DNA of 64,000 nucleotides, from contig JABWBO010000002.1 of NCBI GenBank assembly GCA_013360465.1, forward strand, positions 103,907 through 167,906, written 5' to 3'. The notes beneath the pieces were generated by a model. It was not told the origin of the DNA. It searched no databases and was given only the letters and a program-made list of their open reading frames with translations. The position numbers were made by a program, and so were the translations under genes. How positions within the stretch are numbered: position 1 is the first letter of the stretch; each line of letters opens with the position of its first letter. This stretch comes from Anaerolineae bacterium. Lineage in GTDB: Bacteria; Chloroflexota; Anaerolineae; Aggregatilineales; Phototrophicaceae. Positions 1 to 9,340 of the stretch are shown piece after piece.

Positions 1-579
1 GTGGACCTTATCGTCACTGCTGCCCTGGGCACGATTGAAGCAGTCATTGAGCGCATTACTGGAGACAGCGCCACTTTTCAGAATGGGAAGCTCATCGCTG
101 TGACGCGGAAGGAGCGCATCCGCCAGCAGGAACAAGAGCGACTGCGCCGCGAACGACAGCAGAAGGCTGCCTCCAAACGGTCGGTCTCCGGTCCGCCTTC
201 GATCTACAATCTGCCGTTTCCTATCCCGGATGCGCCCGAAAAAGGCGCATCACAGACGGTTACCGTTCGCCGTGATGAACAATCCACCTTGACACAGGGG
301 GCAGCCCCGCCAGGAGGATCGCCACGTCAACCACCATCGGTCATCTCTGGCGCAGCCCCGGAGAAGCCTGGCATGGCGGTTTCAGTTTCAAAGGCATCGA
401 GGGACACAGAGGATCGTTCGAAGCCCATACAACGAGATTCGGTCACGCAGCAAAACACGCCCGATCACTCAAAGGGACGTGGCGCAGGCTCTGCTATTTC
501 ATCCGAGGTGGCGAAAGACGAAGGGACGGGCGCAGTCGGCGCGGCTACTGCGCCTGAGGAGGAAGCAGCGCCTGAATAG
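1..579 (+). CDS. C-terminal part of an unrecognised protein (5' end outside window)
   Basis: The reading frame is open at the first base of the window, so the GTG there need not be the start. About 192 residues are visible. An ordered segment of roughly 35 residues is followed by a highly charged Arg/Gln/Glu stretch and then a long low-complexity tail rich in Pro, Ser, Ala and Glu, which is probably disordered. I recognise no domain. The last 115 bases overlap the 3' end of the convergent glycosyltransferase gene, where both proteins are low complexity, so the exact overlap is believable but unproven. Function unknown. Confidence 0.45.
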   Translation: MDLIVTAALGTIEAVIERITGDSATFQNGKLIAVTRKERIRQQEQERLRRERQQKAASKRSVSGPPSIYNLPFPIPDAPEKGASQTVTVRRDEQSTLTQGAAPPGGSPRQPPSVISGAAPEKPGMAVSVSKASRDTEDRSKPIQRDSVTQQNTPDHSKGRGAGSAISSEVAKDEGTGAVGAATAPEEEAAPE

Positions 580-1616
580 TAGCGGCGGTTCACGAACCAG
601 AAACCGATCACCGCGATGACCGCCATGAGGCTCATGACGATGAACTTAAAAACCTGGCTCGTAGTGACAAGTGTCAAGCCGCCAAACACCGCACAGAATA
701 CATAATAGCCGACCACCATCACCTTCGTGCTGACGCCCATATCCTGGAGTCGGAAATGCAGGTGACCACGATCCCCCTGAAAGGGATTCTTTCCCTGCCG
801 AAGCCGGCTGAAGACCTGCCACATGCTGTCCAGGAGCGGCAAACCCATTACAAGCAGGATGGTCGCCATCTTCGCGCCGCCGATGATCGAGAGCGAGCCG
901 AGGGCAAAGCCCAAGAACGGCGCGCCTCCGCCCATGATGATCCGCGCCGGGTGGAAGTTGAAGACCAGGAACCCCAGAGAAGCGCCGACCAGAGCAAGGT
1001 GAAGCAGGCTCACGCTGGCTTGAGGCGGGTTGACGCGAAATGCGCTGTTCGCGAAGAGGATCACTCCGGCAATACATGCGACACCGGCTGCCAGACCGTC
1101 GGCACCATCCAGCCAGTTGACCGTATTCATCATGCCAACGAGCCAAAAGAAGCTGATCCCGACGGTCACAAGAAAGGACCAGGGTGCAGTTTGCGCACCG
1201 GTGAACGGATTATTCACAAACTCGATGAAGATTTGAAAGACGATGGCGATAGCCGCCGCTGCAAACTGCCCCAGGAACTGTTGCAGGGGCGACAGCTCAA
1301 AAATGTCATCCAGCAGCCCGACTGCAAAGATGACTGTGCCGCCGAATAGCAGTCCCGTCAGACGGATAACTTCATACGGGTCTAGACGAGGGACAGGGAG
1401 AAGCTGCGCCGCCAGCACCGACATTGTGAAAGCACCGTATAATGCCAGTCCACCCAGCTTGGAGACGCGCCGCGCATCGCCTTGGCTCAGGCGTCGTCCG
1501 CCAAACCTGGCGGTAATCCTCCAGCGTCTTCCTGCCACATCAGCGAGCGGCGTCAGGACGAGCGAAATCCCGATTGCCAGCAGCAGCACCAGCAGGTAGC
1601 TATCGGAAGTATTCAT
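465..1616 (-). CDS. WecA/MraY-family UDP-sugar phosphate undecaprenyl-phosphate transferase
   Basis: This is a polytopic membrane enzyme of glycosyltransferase family 4, which moves a sugar-1-phosphate from a UDP-sugar to undecaprenyl phosphate at the start of a cell-surface polymer. The family signatures are visible: a DD pair near residues 103-104 (GLLDD), [15 protein letters not shown] near 164-178, and [10 protein letters not shown] near 281-290, whose HxH fits the WecA branch rather than true MraY. Its 383 residues and about ten hydrophobic segments fit the family. The usual MGDxGS loop reads MGGGAP (228-233) and lacks the acidic residue. The C-terminal 35 residues are low complexity. 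The start ATG overlaps the upp stop by 4 bases, so the two genes are probably co-transcribed with upp first. The exact sugar substrate cannot be told. Confidence 0.85.
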   Translation of the reverse strand: MNTSDSYLLVLLLAIGISLVLTPLADVAGRRWRITARFGGRRLSQGDARRVSKLGGLALYGAFTMSVLAAQLLPVPRLDPYEVIRLTGLLFGGTVIFAVGLLDDIFELSPLQQFLGQFAAAAIAIVFQIFIEFVNNPFTGAQTAPWSFLVTVGISFFWLVGMMNTVNWLDGADGLAAGVACIAGVILFANSAFRVNPPQASVSLLHLALVGASLGFLVFNFHPARIIMGGGAPFLGFALGSLSIIGGAKMATILLVMGLPLLDSMWQVFSRLRQGKNPFQGDRGHLHFRLQDMGVSTKVMVVGYYVFCAVFGGLTLVTTSQVFKFIVMSLMAVIAVIGFWFVNRRYYSGAASSSGAVAAPTAPVPSSFATSDEIAEPAPRPFE

Positions 1617-2236
1617 GTACCGAACTGACGATCCCCTGCATCGCCCAGACCCGGAACGATGAATCCCACTTCATTCAGGCGCTCGTCAATCGCCGCGATG
1701 TGAATCGGCACATCAGGATGCGCTTCACCCAGCCGCTTGACTCCTTCTGGGGCGGCGATCAATCCAACGTATTTGATGCGTGGGACCCCCCACTTCTTGA
1801 GAATATCTACAGTAGCAACTGCCGATCCGCCCGTCGCCAGCATCGGGTCGAGTATTAGGCAAACCTCGACAGTCGGCGCATCTGGCAAGCGGTTGTAGTA
1901 CTGCACCGGTCGCAGGGTATGCTCATCGCGATACAAGCCGATGTGCCAGACCTGCACACTCGGTAGGAGCATCAGCGCCCCTTCGACCATGCCCAATCCT
2001 GCCCGCAGTACCGGCACGAGTCCGATAGCATCGACAAGCTTGCTGCCCTGTGCATAGCCCATCGGCGTCTTGACCTGCCGCGGGTTCAGTCTCACATCCT
2101 GCGTCGCCTCGTAGACCAGCAGAAGTGCGAGTTCACGCATCAATTCGCGAAAGCTGCGATGATCGGTTTGCTCATCGCGAAGTACCGTAAGTTTGTGCGC
2201 CACTAGCGGATGCTGGGAGACAAAAATCTGCGACAT
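1613..2236 (-). CDS. upp: Uracil phosphoribosyltransferase
   Basis: The enzyme converts uracil and PRPP to UMP in cytoplasmic pyrimidine salvage. Its 207 residues match the usual length. The PRPP-binding loop is visible as [13 protein letters not shown] near residues 126-138, and the C-terminal uracil-binding motif as [13 protein letters not shown]. The protein starts [17 protein letters not shown], typical of the family. It is the first gene of a two-gene minus-strand unit with the downstream glycosyltransferase, which overlaps its stop. It is divergent from ruvB across about 150 bases. Confidence 0.96.
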   Translation of the reverse strand: MSQIFVSQHPLVAHKLTVLRDEQTDHRSFRELMRELALLLVYEATQDVRLNPRQVKTPMGYAQGSKLVDAIGLVPVLRAGLGMVEGALMLLPSVQVWHIGLYRDEHTLRPVQYYNRLPDAPTVEVCLILDPMLATGGSAVATVDILKKWGVPRIKYVGLIAAPEGVKRLGEAHPDVPIHIAAIDERLNEVGFIVPGLGDAGDRQFGT

Positions 2237-2313
2237 CGACGCTCCGTCCTTATCATACGGTCAACCTGGGCGAATTGTACGTCGCAGGATCGGTGAAGTC
2301 AAAGCTTCACATA

Positions 2314-2341
2314 TTGCTTTCGTCCCTCCATCCGCTATACT
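2314..2341 (+). promoter_or_regulatory. Sigma-70-type promoter upstream of ruvB
   Basis: TTGCTT at 2314-2319 and TATACT at 2336-2341 are separated by 16 bases. The predicted transcript start is about 40 bases before the ruvB ATG. This is a pattern match only. Confidence 0.5.
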
Positions 2342-2388
2342 AAACTCTCGAACATTTATGCAGTTTACCCAACCATGAGACAGATGTA

Positions 2389-3429
2389 ATGGCGGATGAT
2401 GGGCGTGTGGTGAGCGGAAAGCGGCTGTCGGATGAGCGCGACAATATCGCCCTGCGTCCCAAGATGCTCCACGACCTCATCGGGCAAGATCGGGTTCGAG
2501 AGAATCTCAAGATCATGCTGGAAGCGGCAAAAGCTCGCAGTGAACCGCCCGACCATATGCTGTTCTACGGTCCTCCGGGTCTGGGCAAAACCTCGCTTGC
2601 ACACATCATCGCCAACGAGCTGGGCGCCAATATCCGCATCACTGCCGGTCCCTCGATTGAGCGCGCAGGCGACCTGGCGGCGCTTCTGACCCACATGAAA
2701 GCCGGTGATGTCCTCTTCATTGACGAGATACATCGCCTGGGTCGCGCTGTGGAGGAAATTCTCTACCCTGCTATGGAGGATTTCGTACTCGACATCGTCA
2801 TCGGTAAAGGTCCCGCAGCCAAGAATGTTCGGCTCAACCTGCCCCGTTTCACGGTCATCGGCGCGACCACGCAGCTTGCGCTGCTCGCCGGACCGCTTCG
2901 CGACCGCTTCGGCGCACGTTTTCGGCTCGACTTTTACGATCAGCAGTCAATGGAACTGATCGTGGCGCGCGCCGCACAAATGCTGAACATAGAGATCACC
3001 GCTGAGGGATTGACCGAAATCGCCCGACGCGCACGGGGAACACCGCGCGTAGGACTGCGGCTTCTGCGCCGCGCCCGCGACTTCGCCCAGACGCGCGCTG
3101 GAAGCATCATCACAGGTCCCGTTGCCGGAGAAGCGCTGGCGTTGATGGGTATCGACTTTCTGGGTCTCGATGACATCGACCGTCGGGTGCTTGACGCGAT
3201 CATCAATGCCTACGAGGGTGGTCCTGTCGGGCTGCCGACCATTGCAGCGTCGATCAACGAGGACAGCAGCACCATCGAAGACGTTTATGAACCCTATCTG
3301 ATGCAGCTGGGATTTCTGAAACGCACGCCTCGCGGGCGGGTCGCCACTGCCCGCGCCTATGAACACATGGGAATCCCCTACAGCGCCCCCAATCGTTCAG
3401 ATGACGGTGGACAAACCCGTCTCTTCTAG
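2389..3429 (+). CDS. ruvB: Holliday junction branch-migration ATPase RuvB
   Basis: RuvB is the hexameric AAA+ motor that, with RuvA, drives branch migration of Holliday junctions in recombination repair. The protein has 346 residues. Walker A is GPPGLGKTS (about 61-69), Walker B is LFIDEIH (about 108-114), and the sensor/arginine-finger region reads [18 protein letters not shown]. The C-terminal winged-helix region ([12 protein letters not shown] and [15 protein letters not shown]) is intact. Its partners ruvC and ruvA lie 23 kb away as an overlapping pair, so the three ruv genes are split. The gene is followed 15 bases later by queA, so the two are probably an operon, as in many bacteria. 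Confidence 0.97.
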   Translation: MADDGRVVSGKRLSDERDNIALRPKMLHDLIGQDRVRENLKIMLEAAKARSEPPDHMLFYGPPGLGKTSLAHIIANELGANIRITAGPSIERAGDLAALLTHMKAGDVLFIDEIHRLGRAVEEILYPAMEDFVLDIVIGKGPAAKNVRLNLPRFTVIGATTQLALLAGPLRDRFGARFRLDFYDQQSMELIVARAAQMLNIEITAEGLTEIARRARGTPRVGLRLLRRARDFAQTRAGSIITGPVAGEALALMGIDFLGLDDIDRRVLDAIINAYEGGPVGLPTIAASINEDSSTIEDVYEPYLMQLGFLKRTPRGRVATARAYEHMGIPYSAPNRSDDGGQTRLF

Positions 3430-3444
3430 TCTTCAGTGAAGTTC

Positions 3445-4512
3445 ATGAAACTAAGCCAGTTCGACTACGATCTTCCCGATCACTATATCGCCCAGACGCC
3501 TGCTGATCCGCGCGACGCCTCGCGGCTGATGGTCCTTGACCGCGCATCAGGTGCGGTAGCGCATCATCGTTTCTATGAGCTTGGACGCTTCCTACAACCG
3601 AGCGATGTCCTGGTATTGAATACTACCCGCGTTATCCCTGCGCGACTTCACGCCTACAAAGCCGGCTCAGGCGGCAAGGTTGAAATCCTGCTCCTGCGCC
3701 AGATCGATAGTTCCCAGTGGTACACCCTGGTAGGCGGGCGGAATGTGCGCGTCGGCACGCGACTGCGCTTTAATCATCTGGACCTTGAGGCGGAAGTCAT
3801 CGATACTCATGCAGATGGCGAGCGGACGCTTCGGTTCAGCCAACCGCTTGGTGAATACCTCCCGGAGCTAGGCGTGATGCCGCTGCCCCCATACATTTCT
3901 GCGCCTCTCACTGATCCTGAACGCTATCAGACGGTCTACAGCAGGGAAGCAGGATCGGCAGCGGCGCCCACCGCCGGGCTTCATTTCACATCCGACCTGC
4001 TGCTCAGTCTCAAGCAGCAAGGGATTAAAATCGCCCAATGTGTCCTTCACATTGGCTTAGATACCTTTCAACCGGTGAAGGTTGAAACGATCACCGACCA
4101 CAGGATGCACAGCGAACGCGCGTCTTTGTCGTCAACCGATGCGAAGATCATCAACGATGCCAAGCTGGCGGGCGGGCGTATCATCGCAGTCGGTACGACC
4201 TCGGCACGCACACTCGAAACAGCAGGCATCCTTAGTGAGGGCGGTAATCCGGAACACCCGGAGCTTTCGCCTGACACCTGCCCCTGGCGACCGGTCACCG
4301 CCTTCGAAGCTGATACACGGCTTTTTATCTTCCCTGGTTACCGTTGGCGCGTCGTCGATGCGATGATCACCAACTTCCACCTGCCTCGCTCGTCCCTCCT
4401 GATGATGGTCAGTGCATTCACCGGGCTGGAGCAGATGCGCGCCGCCTACGAAACCGCCAAGCGCGAAAGATATCGGTTCTTCTCCTTCGGTGACGCCATG
4501 CTGATCGTGTGA
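3445..4512 (+). CDS. queA: S-adenosylmethionine:tRNA ribosyltransferase-isomerase
   Basis: QueA transfers and isomerises the ribosyl part of SAM onto 7-aminomethyl-7-deazaguanine in tRNA, giving epoxyqueuosine. Recognisable family segments are LSQFDYDLPDHYIAQTP at the N terminus, the SRLMVLDR segment, VLNTTRVIPARL, PLPPYI, AAPTAGLHFT and ITNFHLPRSSLLMMVSAF. A GTG nine bases upstream (3436) is also in frame, but the ATG at 3445 gives the normal family N terminus MKLSQFDYDLP and about 355 residues. The gene directly follows ruvB. No other queuosine genes are in the window. Confidence 0.95.
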   Translation: MKLSQFDYDLPDHYIAQTPADPRDASRLMVLDRASGAVAHHRFYELGRFLQPSDVLVLNTTRVIPARLHAYKAGSGGKVEILLLRQIDSSQWYTLVGGRNVRVGTRLRFNHLDLEAEVIDTHADGERTLRFSQPLGEYLPELGVMPLPPYISAPLTDPERYQTVYSREAGSAAAPTAGLHFTSDLLLSLKQQGIKIAQCVLHIGLDTFQPVKVETITDHRMHSERASLSSTDAKIINDAKLAGGRIIAVGTTSARTLETAGILSEGGNPEHPELSPDTCPWRPVTAFEADTRLFIFPGYRWRVVDAMITNFHLPRSSLLMMVSAFTGLEQMRAAYETAKRERYRFFSFGDAMLIV

Positions 4513-4668
4513 CGCCGAAAATGACGAAACCGTGCATTGACCTTCGCACGCGCCAAACGTACAATTTCGCCCTTGTTAACTCTTTTTCTCGCTGAGCTTT
4601 CTCAGCCAATTTTCCCCGTCGTTCCTGCACGGCATGGGCGGCGGCGAAAAGTGAAGATTGGGGATACT

Positions 4669-4980
4669 ATGTACGCAGTAGTACGCGTCGGCGGACGCCA
4701 GTATCGGGTAGAAACCGGCTCGATCATCGATGTCGAGCGGATGCCGAACGTTATCGACGACAAGCTTGTCCTGAACGATATCCTCCTCATTGCCGATGGC
4801 GATGCGACGGTCATCGGTCAGCCAACTGTCAGCGGGGCATCGGTTGCAGCCACGGTCGTTGCGCAGTTTCGCGCTGCGAAGGTCATCGTATTCAAGTACC
4901 GTCAGCGCACCAATTTCCGCCGCAAGCGCGGTCATCGGCACTATTACACCCGCCTTCGTATTGACGGAATCAGCGTCTAA
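4669..4980 (+). CDS. rplU: 50S ribosomal protein bL21
   Basis: This is a large-subunit ribosomal protein that binds 23S rRNA. From the ATG at 4669 it has 103 residues and reads MYAVVRVGGRQYRVETG, the standard bL21 start; the frame stays open upstream to 4537 but that extension does not belong to the family. The C-terminal basic segment ending GHRHYYTRLRIDGISV is typical. It is followed 23 bases later by rpmA, the conserved rplU-rpmA pair. Confidence 0.97.
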   Translation: MYAVVRVGGRQYRVETGSIIDVERMPNVIDDKLVLNDILLIADGDATVIGQPTVSGASVAATVVAQFRAAKVIVFKYRQRTNFRRKRGHRHYYTRLRIDGISV

Positions 4981-5003
4981 AGTCAGATTGATCGAGGTGA
5001 AGA

Positions 5004-5294
5004 ATGGCTCACAAAAAAGGCGGTGGTTCCAGCCGCAACGGGCGTGACAGCAATTCGCAGCGTCTGGGTGTGAAGCGTTTCGGCGGCGAGCTGGTCATTC
5101 CGGGCAACATCATCGTTCGCCAACGGGGAACCGAGTTTCACCCTGGTGAGAATGTCGGAATCGGTAAAGATCACACGATCTTCTCCAAGATACAGGGTTA
5201 CGTGGTGTTCGAAAAAGTGCGTGGTAAGCCCGGGCGCCAGCAGATCAGCGTCTACGAACAGCTTCCGCAAAAGAAAGATACGACTGTTCAGTAG
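5004..5294 (+). CDS. rpmA: 50S ribosomal protein bL27
   Basis: This large-subunit protein has an N-terminal tail that reaches the peptidyl-transferase centre. The protein begins [18 protein letters not shown], with no N-terminal extension needing cleavage of the kind found in Firmicutes, and continues [10 protein letters not shown] and [20 protein letters not shown]. It has 96 residues, slightly longer than the typical 85-90 because of a polar C-terminal tail. A GAGGTGA Shine-Dalgarno sequence lies just before the ATG. It is downstream of rplU. Confidence 0.97.
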   Translation: MAHKKGGGSSRNGRDSNSQRLGVKRFGGELVIPGNIIVRQRGTEFHPGENVGIGKDHTIFSKIQGYVVFEKVRGKPGRQQISVYEQLPQKKDTTVQ

Positions 5295-5370
5295 CGTCTG
5301 AAAGTCGGCAGCATCGTTCTCCAATTTATCCCAGTGCATACGGACAGACCGTATGCCAAAAAGGATCACC

Positions 5371-5841
5371 ATGAAGCAGTCGATTCATCCCTACTGGTAC
5401 CCGGAAGCAACCGTCACCTGTGCTTGTGGCAACACCTGGAAGACTGGCGCAACCGTCGCAGAAATTCGTACTGACATCTGCTCGGCATGCCACCCTTTCT
5501 TCACCGGCGAGCAGCGCATCGTTGACACCGAAGGTCAGGTGGACCGCTTCCTGAAGCGCCTGCAGGTGCGCGACAATAAGCGCGCAGAGCAGCAGCAGCG
5601 TGACGCCGCCCGCGAGCCAGAAAATGCACCGATCAGCGAGTTTGGTCTGGAACGCAAGTTCGTGACCGCACTGAACGAGGCGGGTTATCAGACCGCCGGC
5701 GATCTGGTCCGACTCCTCACTGAGCGCGGCGAAGAAGCGCTGCTGGAGGTTGCGGGGATCGGTCGCAAGGCAGTCGCTGATGTCAAGAAGGCTCTCTCAT
5801 CGCGTGGTTTCGAACTTCCGGCTGCCGATACCGCCAGCTAG
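5371..5841 (+). CDS. rpmE: 50S ribosomal protein bL31 fused to a C-terminal helix-hairpin-helix domain
   Basis: The first 70 or so residues are a zinc-type bL31: MKQSIHPYWYPEATVTCACG followed by two Cys pairs (about C17/C19 and C37/C40) and the HPFFTGEQRIVDTEG signature. After a charged linker, residues of roughly 90-150 form a second domain (ISEFGLERKF, LNEAGYQTAGDLVRLL and VAGIGRKAVADVKKAL) resembling the helix-hairpin-helix of the RNA polymerase alpha C-terminal domain. Ordinary bL31 ends near 70-90 residues, so this protein is about twice the normal length with no frameshift or stop between the parts. An in-frame ATG at 5353 is possible, but 5371 gives the family N terminus. A terminator follows directly. 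Confidence 0.9.
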   Translation: MKQSIHPYWYPEATVTCACGNTWKTGATVAEIRTDICSACHPFFTGEQRIVDTEGQVDRFLKRLQVRDNKRAEQQQRDAAREPENAPISEFGLERKFVTALNEAGYQTAGDLVRLLTERGEEALLEVAGIGRKAVADVKKALSSRGFELPAADTAS

Positions 5842-5861
5842 AGAACGCTGTGAGTCCTTTC

Positions 5862-5900
5862 AAGCAGGCAACCGTCCACCCGACGGTCTGCCTGCTTTTG
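5862..5900 (+). terminator. Rho-independent terminator after rpmE
   Basis: AAGCAGGCA pairs with TGCCTGCTT and an inner CCGTC/GACGG arm extends the stem. The hairpin is followed by a T-rich run (TTTTGTTTTG). It closes the rplU-rpmA-rpmE group. Confidence 0.8.
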
Positions 5901-5954
5901 TTTTGAGTCGCCCCTGGTACGACTCCCAGGCACGATCACAAGGAGCGTTTGAGA

Positions 5955-6524
5955 ATGCATCACGTCGGTCAGATCGAGGTGATTTGCGGCAGCATGTTCT
6001 GTGGCAAAACCGAGGAGCTTATCCGGCGCGTGCGCCGCGCGATCATCGCGAAACAGACAGTGCAGGTTTTCAAGCCTGCCCTGGATGATCGCTATGGCGT
6101 CCAGACCATCAACAGCCACACCGGTCAGCAGCACCATGCCATCGCGCTCGACTCGGCATCCGAGATTCTCCGCCGTCTTGATCCAGAGACTACGGTGGTG
6201 GCGGTTGATGAGATTCAGTTCTTCGATCCCTCCATCGTTGAGGTGATCGAAACCCTCGCTAATCGCCGCGTTCGCGTGATCTGCGCCGGGCTTGATCTCG
6301 ATTTCCGGGGAGAACCTTTCGGCTCAATGCCGCAGATTCTCTGCCGTGCAGAGGAAGTACTTAAACTCCATGCGATTTGTGTGGTCTGTGGTGAACGTGC
6401 CAGCCGCACCCAGAGGTTGGTCAACAACCTGCCCGCGCGCTACAACGATCCCGTCATTTTCGTCGGCGCGTCCGAGTCCTATGAAGCGCGCTGCCGTGAA
6501 CATCACATCGTGATTCGCGATTAG
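5955..6524 (+). CDS. tdk: Thymidine kinase
   Basis: The enzyme phosphorylates thymidine to dTMP in cytoplasmic nucleotide salvage (type II thymidine kinase). Walker A is GSMFCGKTEELIRR near the N terminus, the Walker B-like segment is VVAVDEIQFFD, and a C-terminal zinc-binding lasso is seen as CVVCGE with a later CREHH. About 189 residues is normal. A TTG at 5949 is in frame, but AGGAG at 5941-5945 is well spaced for the ATG at 5955. The window also encodes ThyX, so both salvage and de novo thymidylate routes are present. Confidence 0.95.
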   Translation: MHHVGQIEVICGSMFCGKTEELIRRVRRAIIAKQTVQVFKPALDDRYGVQTINSHTGQQHHAIALDSASEILRRLDPETTVVAVDEIQFFDPSIVEVIETLANRRVRVICAGLDLDFRGEPFGSMPQILCRAEEVLKLHAICVVCGERASRTQRLVNNLPARYNDPVIFVGASESYEARCREHHIVIRD

Positions 6525-6609
6525 GGAATAGCACTGATCGGGGTTTCGGGTTACACTTATTTAGGCGCACTAAGCATTCCCGATCAAGTGTGGTTAAAGG
6601 AGACTCTGC

Positions 6610-7743
6610 ATGGGTGTAGCGAGCGCGAAACTTGCGCCCTCCACGTTTGCCGCCGACGGATCAAGTCTGTGGCTGCGCAATCGCAACTGGGACCTGATCT
6701 TCATCTCTCTGAGCGTCATCCTCGTCCCCCTGCCCTATCTCTTCTACCTCCTGATGGTGCAGATGGGTGTCAATGCCGATGTCAGCCGCAACCTTGTTAA
6801 TGGTTTCGTCGCCATCGCCGTCGGCGGACCGCACATGATGTCCACATTCCTGCGGACTGGACTGGACAGGGAATTCGTTCACCGCTATCCGATGCTGATC
6901 CGCTCCTCGATCATCATTCCGATCGTGGTGATCTCACTCGCTTTCCTGAATCTCAACCTGCTTCTCACCGTCTTTTTCTTCTGGGCGTCCACCCATGTTC
7001 TGCATCAGGTGGCGTACATCGTCGAGCTTTACAACCACAAAGAGACAAAAATTGTTCGGGGCAGCACCGTCACATTCTGGTCTCGAATGATCGATTATGC
7101 TGTCGTCATGACCTGCCTGTTCCCATTTGCCGCGCTCAAGATCAGTCAGGGTAGTTTCGACATCGGAACCAACGATCTCACCGCGGTCATCCCCGATCTA
7201 TTCGAAGCCGAGTGGTTCTTCTACTTCATGGCAGGCTTATTTCTGCTCGCCCTCGCTGCTTATGTCGTGAAGACCTATCGCGAGTATCGCGGCGGCTACA
7301 TCAATTGGCCCAAGACCATTTTCATGACTCTGACCGTTGCCGTCGCCTTCGTCATCCCCTCGCTGCCCAATCTGGACACGGCATTTCAGGGGATGAACTG
7401 CTGGCATTCCTTCCAATACCTGGCGCTCACCTTTTACATAGTCAAGATCCGCCAGCAGTACGGACTGCTCGAAACGAACGCTCCGCTGGTCGCCCGTTTC
7501 GGCAAAGGTAAGGACTCGCGCGGGCTGTTCGTACTCAGCACCCTCATGCTCGTCGGTTCAGTAGTAGTCTTCGCAGTTGTCTACACGCTGGCGGGCATCA
7601 TCCGACCGGACATCGAGGCTAATCAGCATTTCGATATTGCCTACTACACGGCGATCCTATCCTTCCTGTGGATTCACTACTACCACGACCACTTCCTCTT
7701 CACCAACTTTGAAGCACTGGACATGGCATACGGAAAGAAGTAG
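6610..7743 (+). CDS. Polytopic membrane protein with conserved-looking His motifs
   Basis: The protein has 377 residues and about eight to nine hydrophobic segments, so it is an integral cytoplasmic-membrane protein. I do not recognise the family with certainty. Histidines cluster in or beside membrane segments: GGPHMMSTFLR, STHVLHQVAYIVEL, CWHSFQYLALTFYIV and WIHYYHDHFLF. This pattern resembles di-iron or other metal-dependent membrane enzymes, but that is inference only. AAAGGAG lies 8 bases before the ATG. The gene appears monocistronic: tdk ends 85 bases upstream and a strong terminator follows. Confidence 0.75.
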   Translation: MGVASAKLAPSTFAADGSSLWLRNRNWDLIFISLSVILVPLPYLFYLLMVQMGVNADVSRNLVNGFVAIAVGGPHMMSTFLRTGLDREFVHRYPMLIRSSIIIPIVVISLAFLNLNLLLTVFFFWASTHVLHQVAYIVELYNHKETKIVRGSTVTFWSRMIDYAVVMTCLFPFAALKISQGSFDIGTNDLTAVIPDLFEAEWFFYFMAGLFLLALAAYVVKTYREYRGGYINWPKTIFMTLTVAVAFVIPSLPNLDTAFQGMNCWHSFQYLALTFYIVKIRQQYGLLETNAPLVARFGKGKDSRGLFVLSTLMLVGSVVVFAVVYTLAGIIRPDIEANQHFDIAYYTAILSFLWIHYYHDHFLFTNFEALDMAYGKK

Positions 7744-7770
7744 GCGTTCGTTTTCTTCAGGTCTATCTGG

Positions 7771-7813
7771 CAAAACCGGGAGGACGCTGCGGCGTCCTCC
7801 CGGTTTTGTTTTT
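7771..7813. terminator. Strong bidirectional terminator
   Basis: A perfect 17-bp stem (7771-7787 with 7792-7808) has a four-base loop and is flanked by A and T runs. It separates the plus-strand membrane protein gene from the convergent LysM peptidase gene. Confidence 0.88.
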
Positions 7814-7836
7814 TGTCTGGTAAATCCTCTCAAGCC

Positions 7837-9333
7837 TCAGTAGCCCAGCGGTTCACTCACCCACTGCATGGGATCGACCGGCACACCATCAATCCACAGT
7901 TCCCAGTGCAGATGGGCGCCTGTCGCTCGCCCTGTGCTGCCGACAGTGCCGATCATCTGTCCTTCTTCGACGAAATCCCCCAGGTTCACATAGCGCTCGG
8001 TCTGATGCCAATAGCCGGTATAAACTCCCCAACCGTGATCAAGGATGGTCGCCACACCGCGCACGTTCAGCGTATCCGCCAGAACGACTCGTCCAGATGC
8101 CGGTGCAAAGACCGGCGCCCCAGCCGGCGCGGCGAAATCTGTGCCTGTGTGGGTGTTCTCGTAGATACCCCCGTTGTACGTCCGATGATTTCCAAACGGA
8201 GATGATAGCGGTGCGGCAGCAGGCAGCCCAAAGAGCGTTCCAAATGTGCGTTCAGCCGAAAATCCCGACATGACCTGTCGCACTATTGCCATCTCAGCCG
8301 CATCGACATCTGCATCAATCAGTCCGAGCTGATCTGCCGCCAAGGTAAGCGATTCCTGATGATAACCACCAGGATTGACCTGAACGTTGGCTTCGAAGGG
8401 CATCGCCGCACTGCTGCCGGTCACGATCAGGGTCAGCGGATAAACCCCTTCAACCGTCCCTAGCGGCACCGCGATGAGCATAGAATGCAGTCTGCCCCCG
8501 TTCTGGCTGATCGCATGAAGGGAGCGATTGAGAAACTGTCCCTGCACGCTCACCGGTTCGGTGGTAGCAAAATCAATCCGCGCCGAACGCCCTTCAACGA
8601 ATATCAGGGGCATAATCGTCAGTCGCTCTATCGGCTGCGGCAGGACCCCCGCATACTGAGGCGGGCTGACACCTGGGATTACCAGTTCTTGTCCGGGATA
8701 GATCAGCGATGGATCGGCGAACTGGTTCGCCTGGATGAGGTCGTTGACGCTGACGCCATATTTCTTCGAGATTTCGAACAGACTCTCGCCGCGCTGGACG
8801 ATATGCACCATCAACCTGGTTGGATCAAGCACTTCCGAGACATCTGCCGATGAGGATTCTTCAACGCCTGGTGAAGCGGACTCGGCATCTATCGCGGCTG
8901 CGGCAGATGCTATTTCAGCCCCAGGGATGATCAGGGTTTGACCAACGTAGACTTCGGCGGAACTGGTGATTCGATTTGCTGCGCCCAGGATATCCTCGTT
9001 GATCTGGTACAGTGCCCCAATGCTCTCCAAGGTCTCCCCAGGTTGAACAATATGGACAATCGCCAACACCGACTCCTCGGCGCTGTTTGGAGGTGGGATC
9101 AGGAGCCGCTGTCCGACTGAGATTGCGTCAGGATTAGATATGCCATTTGCATCAGCGATCTGATCCACCGTCAAGCCGTACTGAAGCGAGATTCGATACA
9201 GATTCTCTCCACGCTGAACGACATGCACCGCAATGCCAGGGACATCCTGAGCCAGAACATGCCACGACGTCAGGACAATGAAGAGGAGGTGTGTCAGAAT
9301 CACACGCCCCCCACTCGCCGACGATCTATCCAT
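7837..9333 (-). CDS. Secreted LysM-repeat peptidoglycan endopeptidase (M23 family)
   Basis: This is a predicted exported cell-wall hydrolase. From the ATG at 9333 there is a hydrophobic signal segment ending near LAQDVPG. Three LysM peptidoglycan-binding repeats follow, each ending in a GQxLxIP motif, then a linker of about 100 residues. At the C terminus is an M23 (LytM-type) metallopeptidase domain with its zinc ligands in HTGTDF and HLHWE. The open frame extends 45 codons further upstream, but that part overlaps the DUF192 gene and lacks a signal peptide. The start lies 8 bases after the DUF192 stop, so the gene is the last of a three-gene minus-strand operon. Its likely role is cell-wall remodelling or separation of daughter cells. 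Confidence 0.9.
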   Translation of the reverse strand: MDRSSASGGRVILTHLLFIVLTSWHVLAQDVPGIAVHVVQRGENLYRISLQYGLTVDQIADANGISNPDAISVGQRLLIPPPNSAEESVLAIVHIVQPGETLESIGALYQINEDILGAANRITSSAEVYVGQTLIIPGAEIASAAAAIDAESASPGVEESSSADVSEVLDPTRLMVHIVQRGESLFEISKKYGVSVNDLIQANQFADPSLIYPGQELVIPGVSPPQYAGVLPQPIERLTIMPLIFVEGRSARIDFATTEPVSVQGQFLNRSLHAISQNGGRLHSMLIAVPLGTVEGVYPLTLIVTGSSAAMPFEANVQVNPGGYHQESLTLAADQLGLIDADVDAAEMAIVRQVMSGFSAERTFGTLFGLPAAAPLSSPFGNHRTYNGGIYENTHTGTDFAAPAGAPVFAPASGRVVLADTLNVRGVATILDHGWGVYTGYWHQTERYVNLGDFVEEGQMIGTVGSTGRATGAHLHWELWIDGVPVDPMQWVSEPLGY

Positions 9334-9340
9334 CTCTTCT

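Noticed and set aside
7837..8205. Plus-strand open frame within the LysM peptidase gene
   Set aside because: Antisense to the M23 catalytic domain and lacks any motif.
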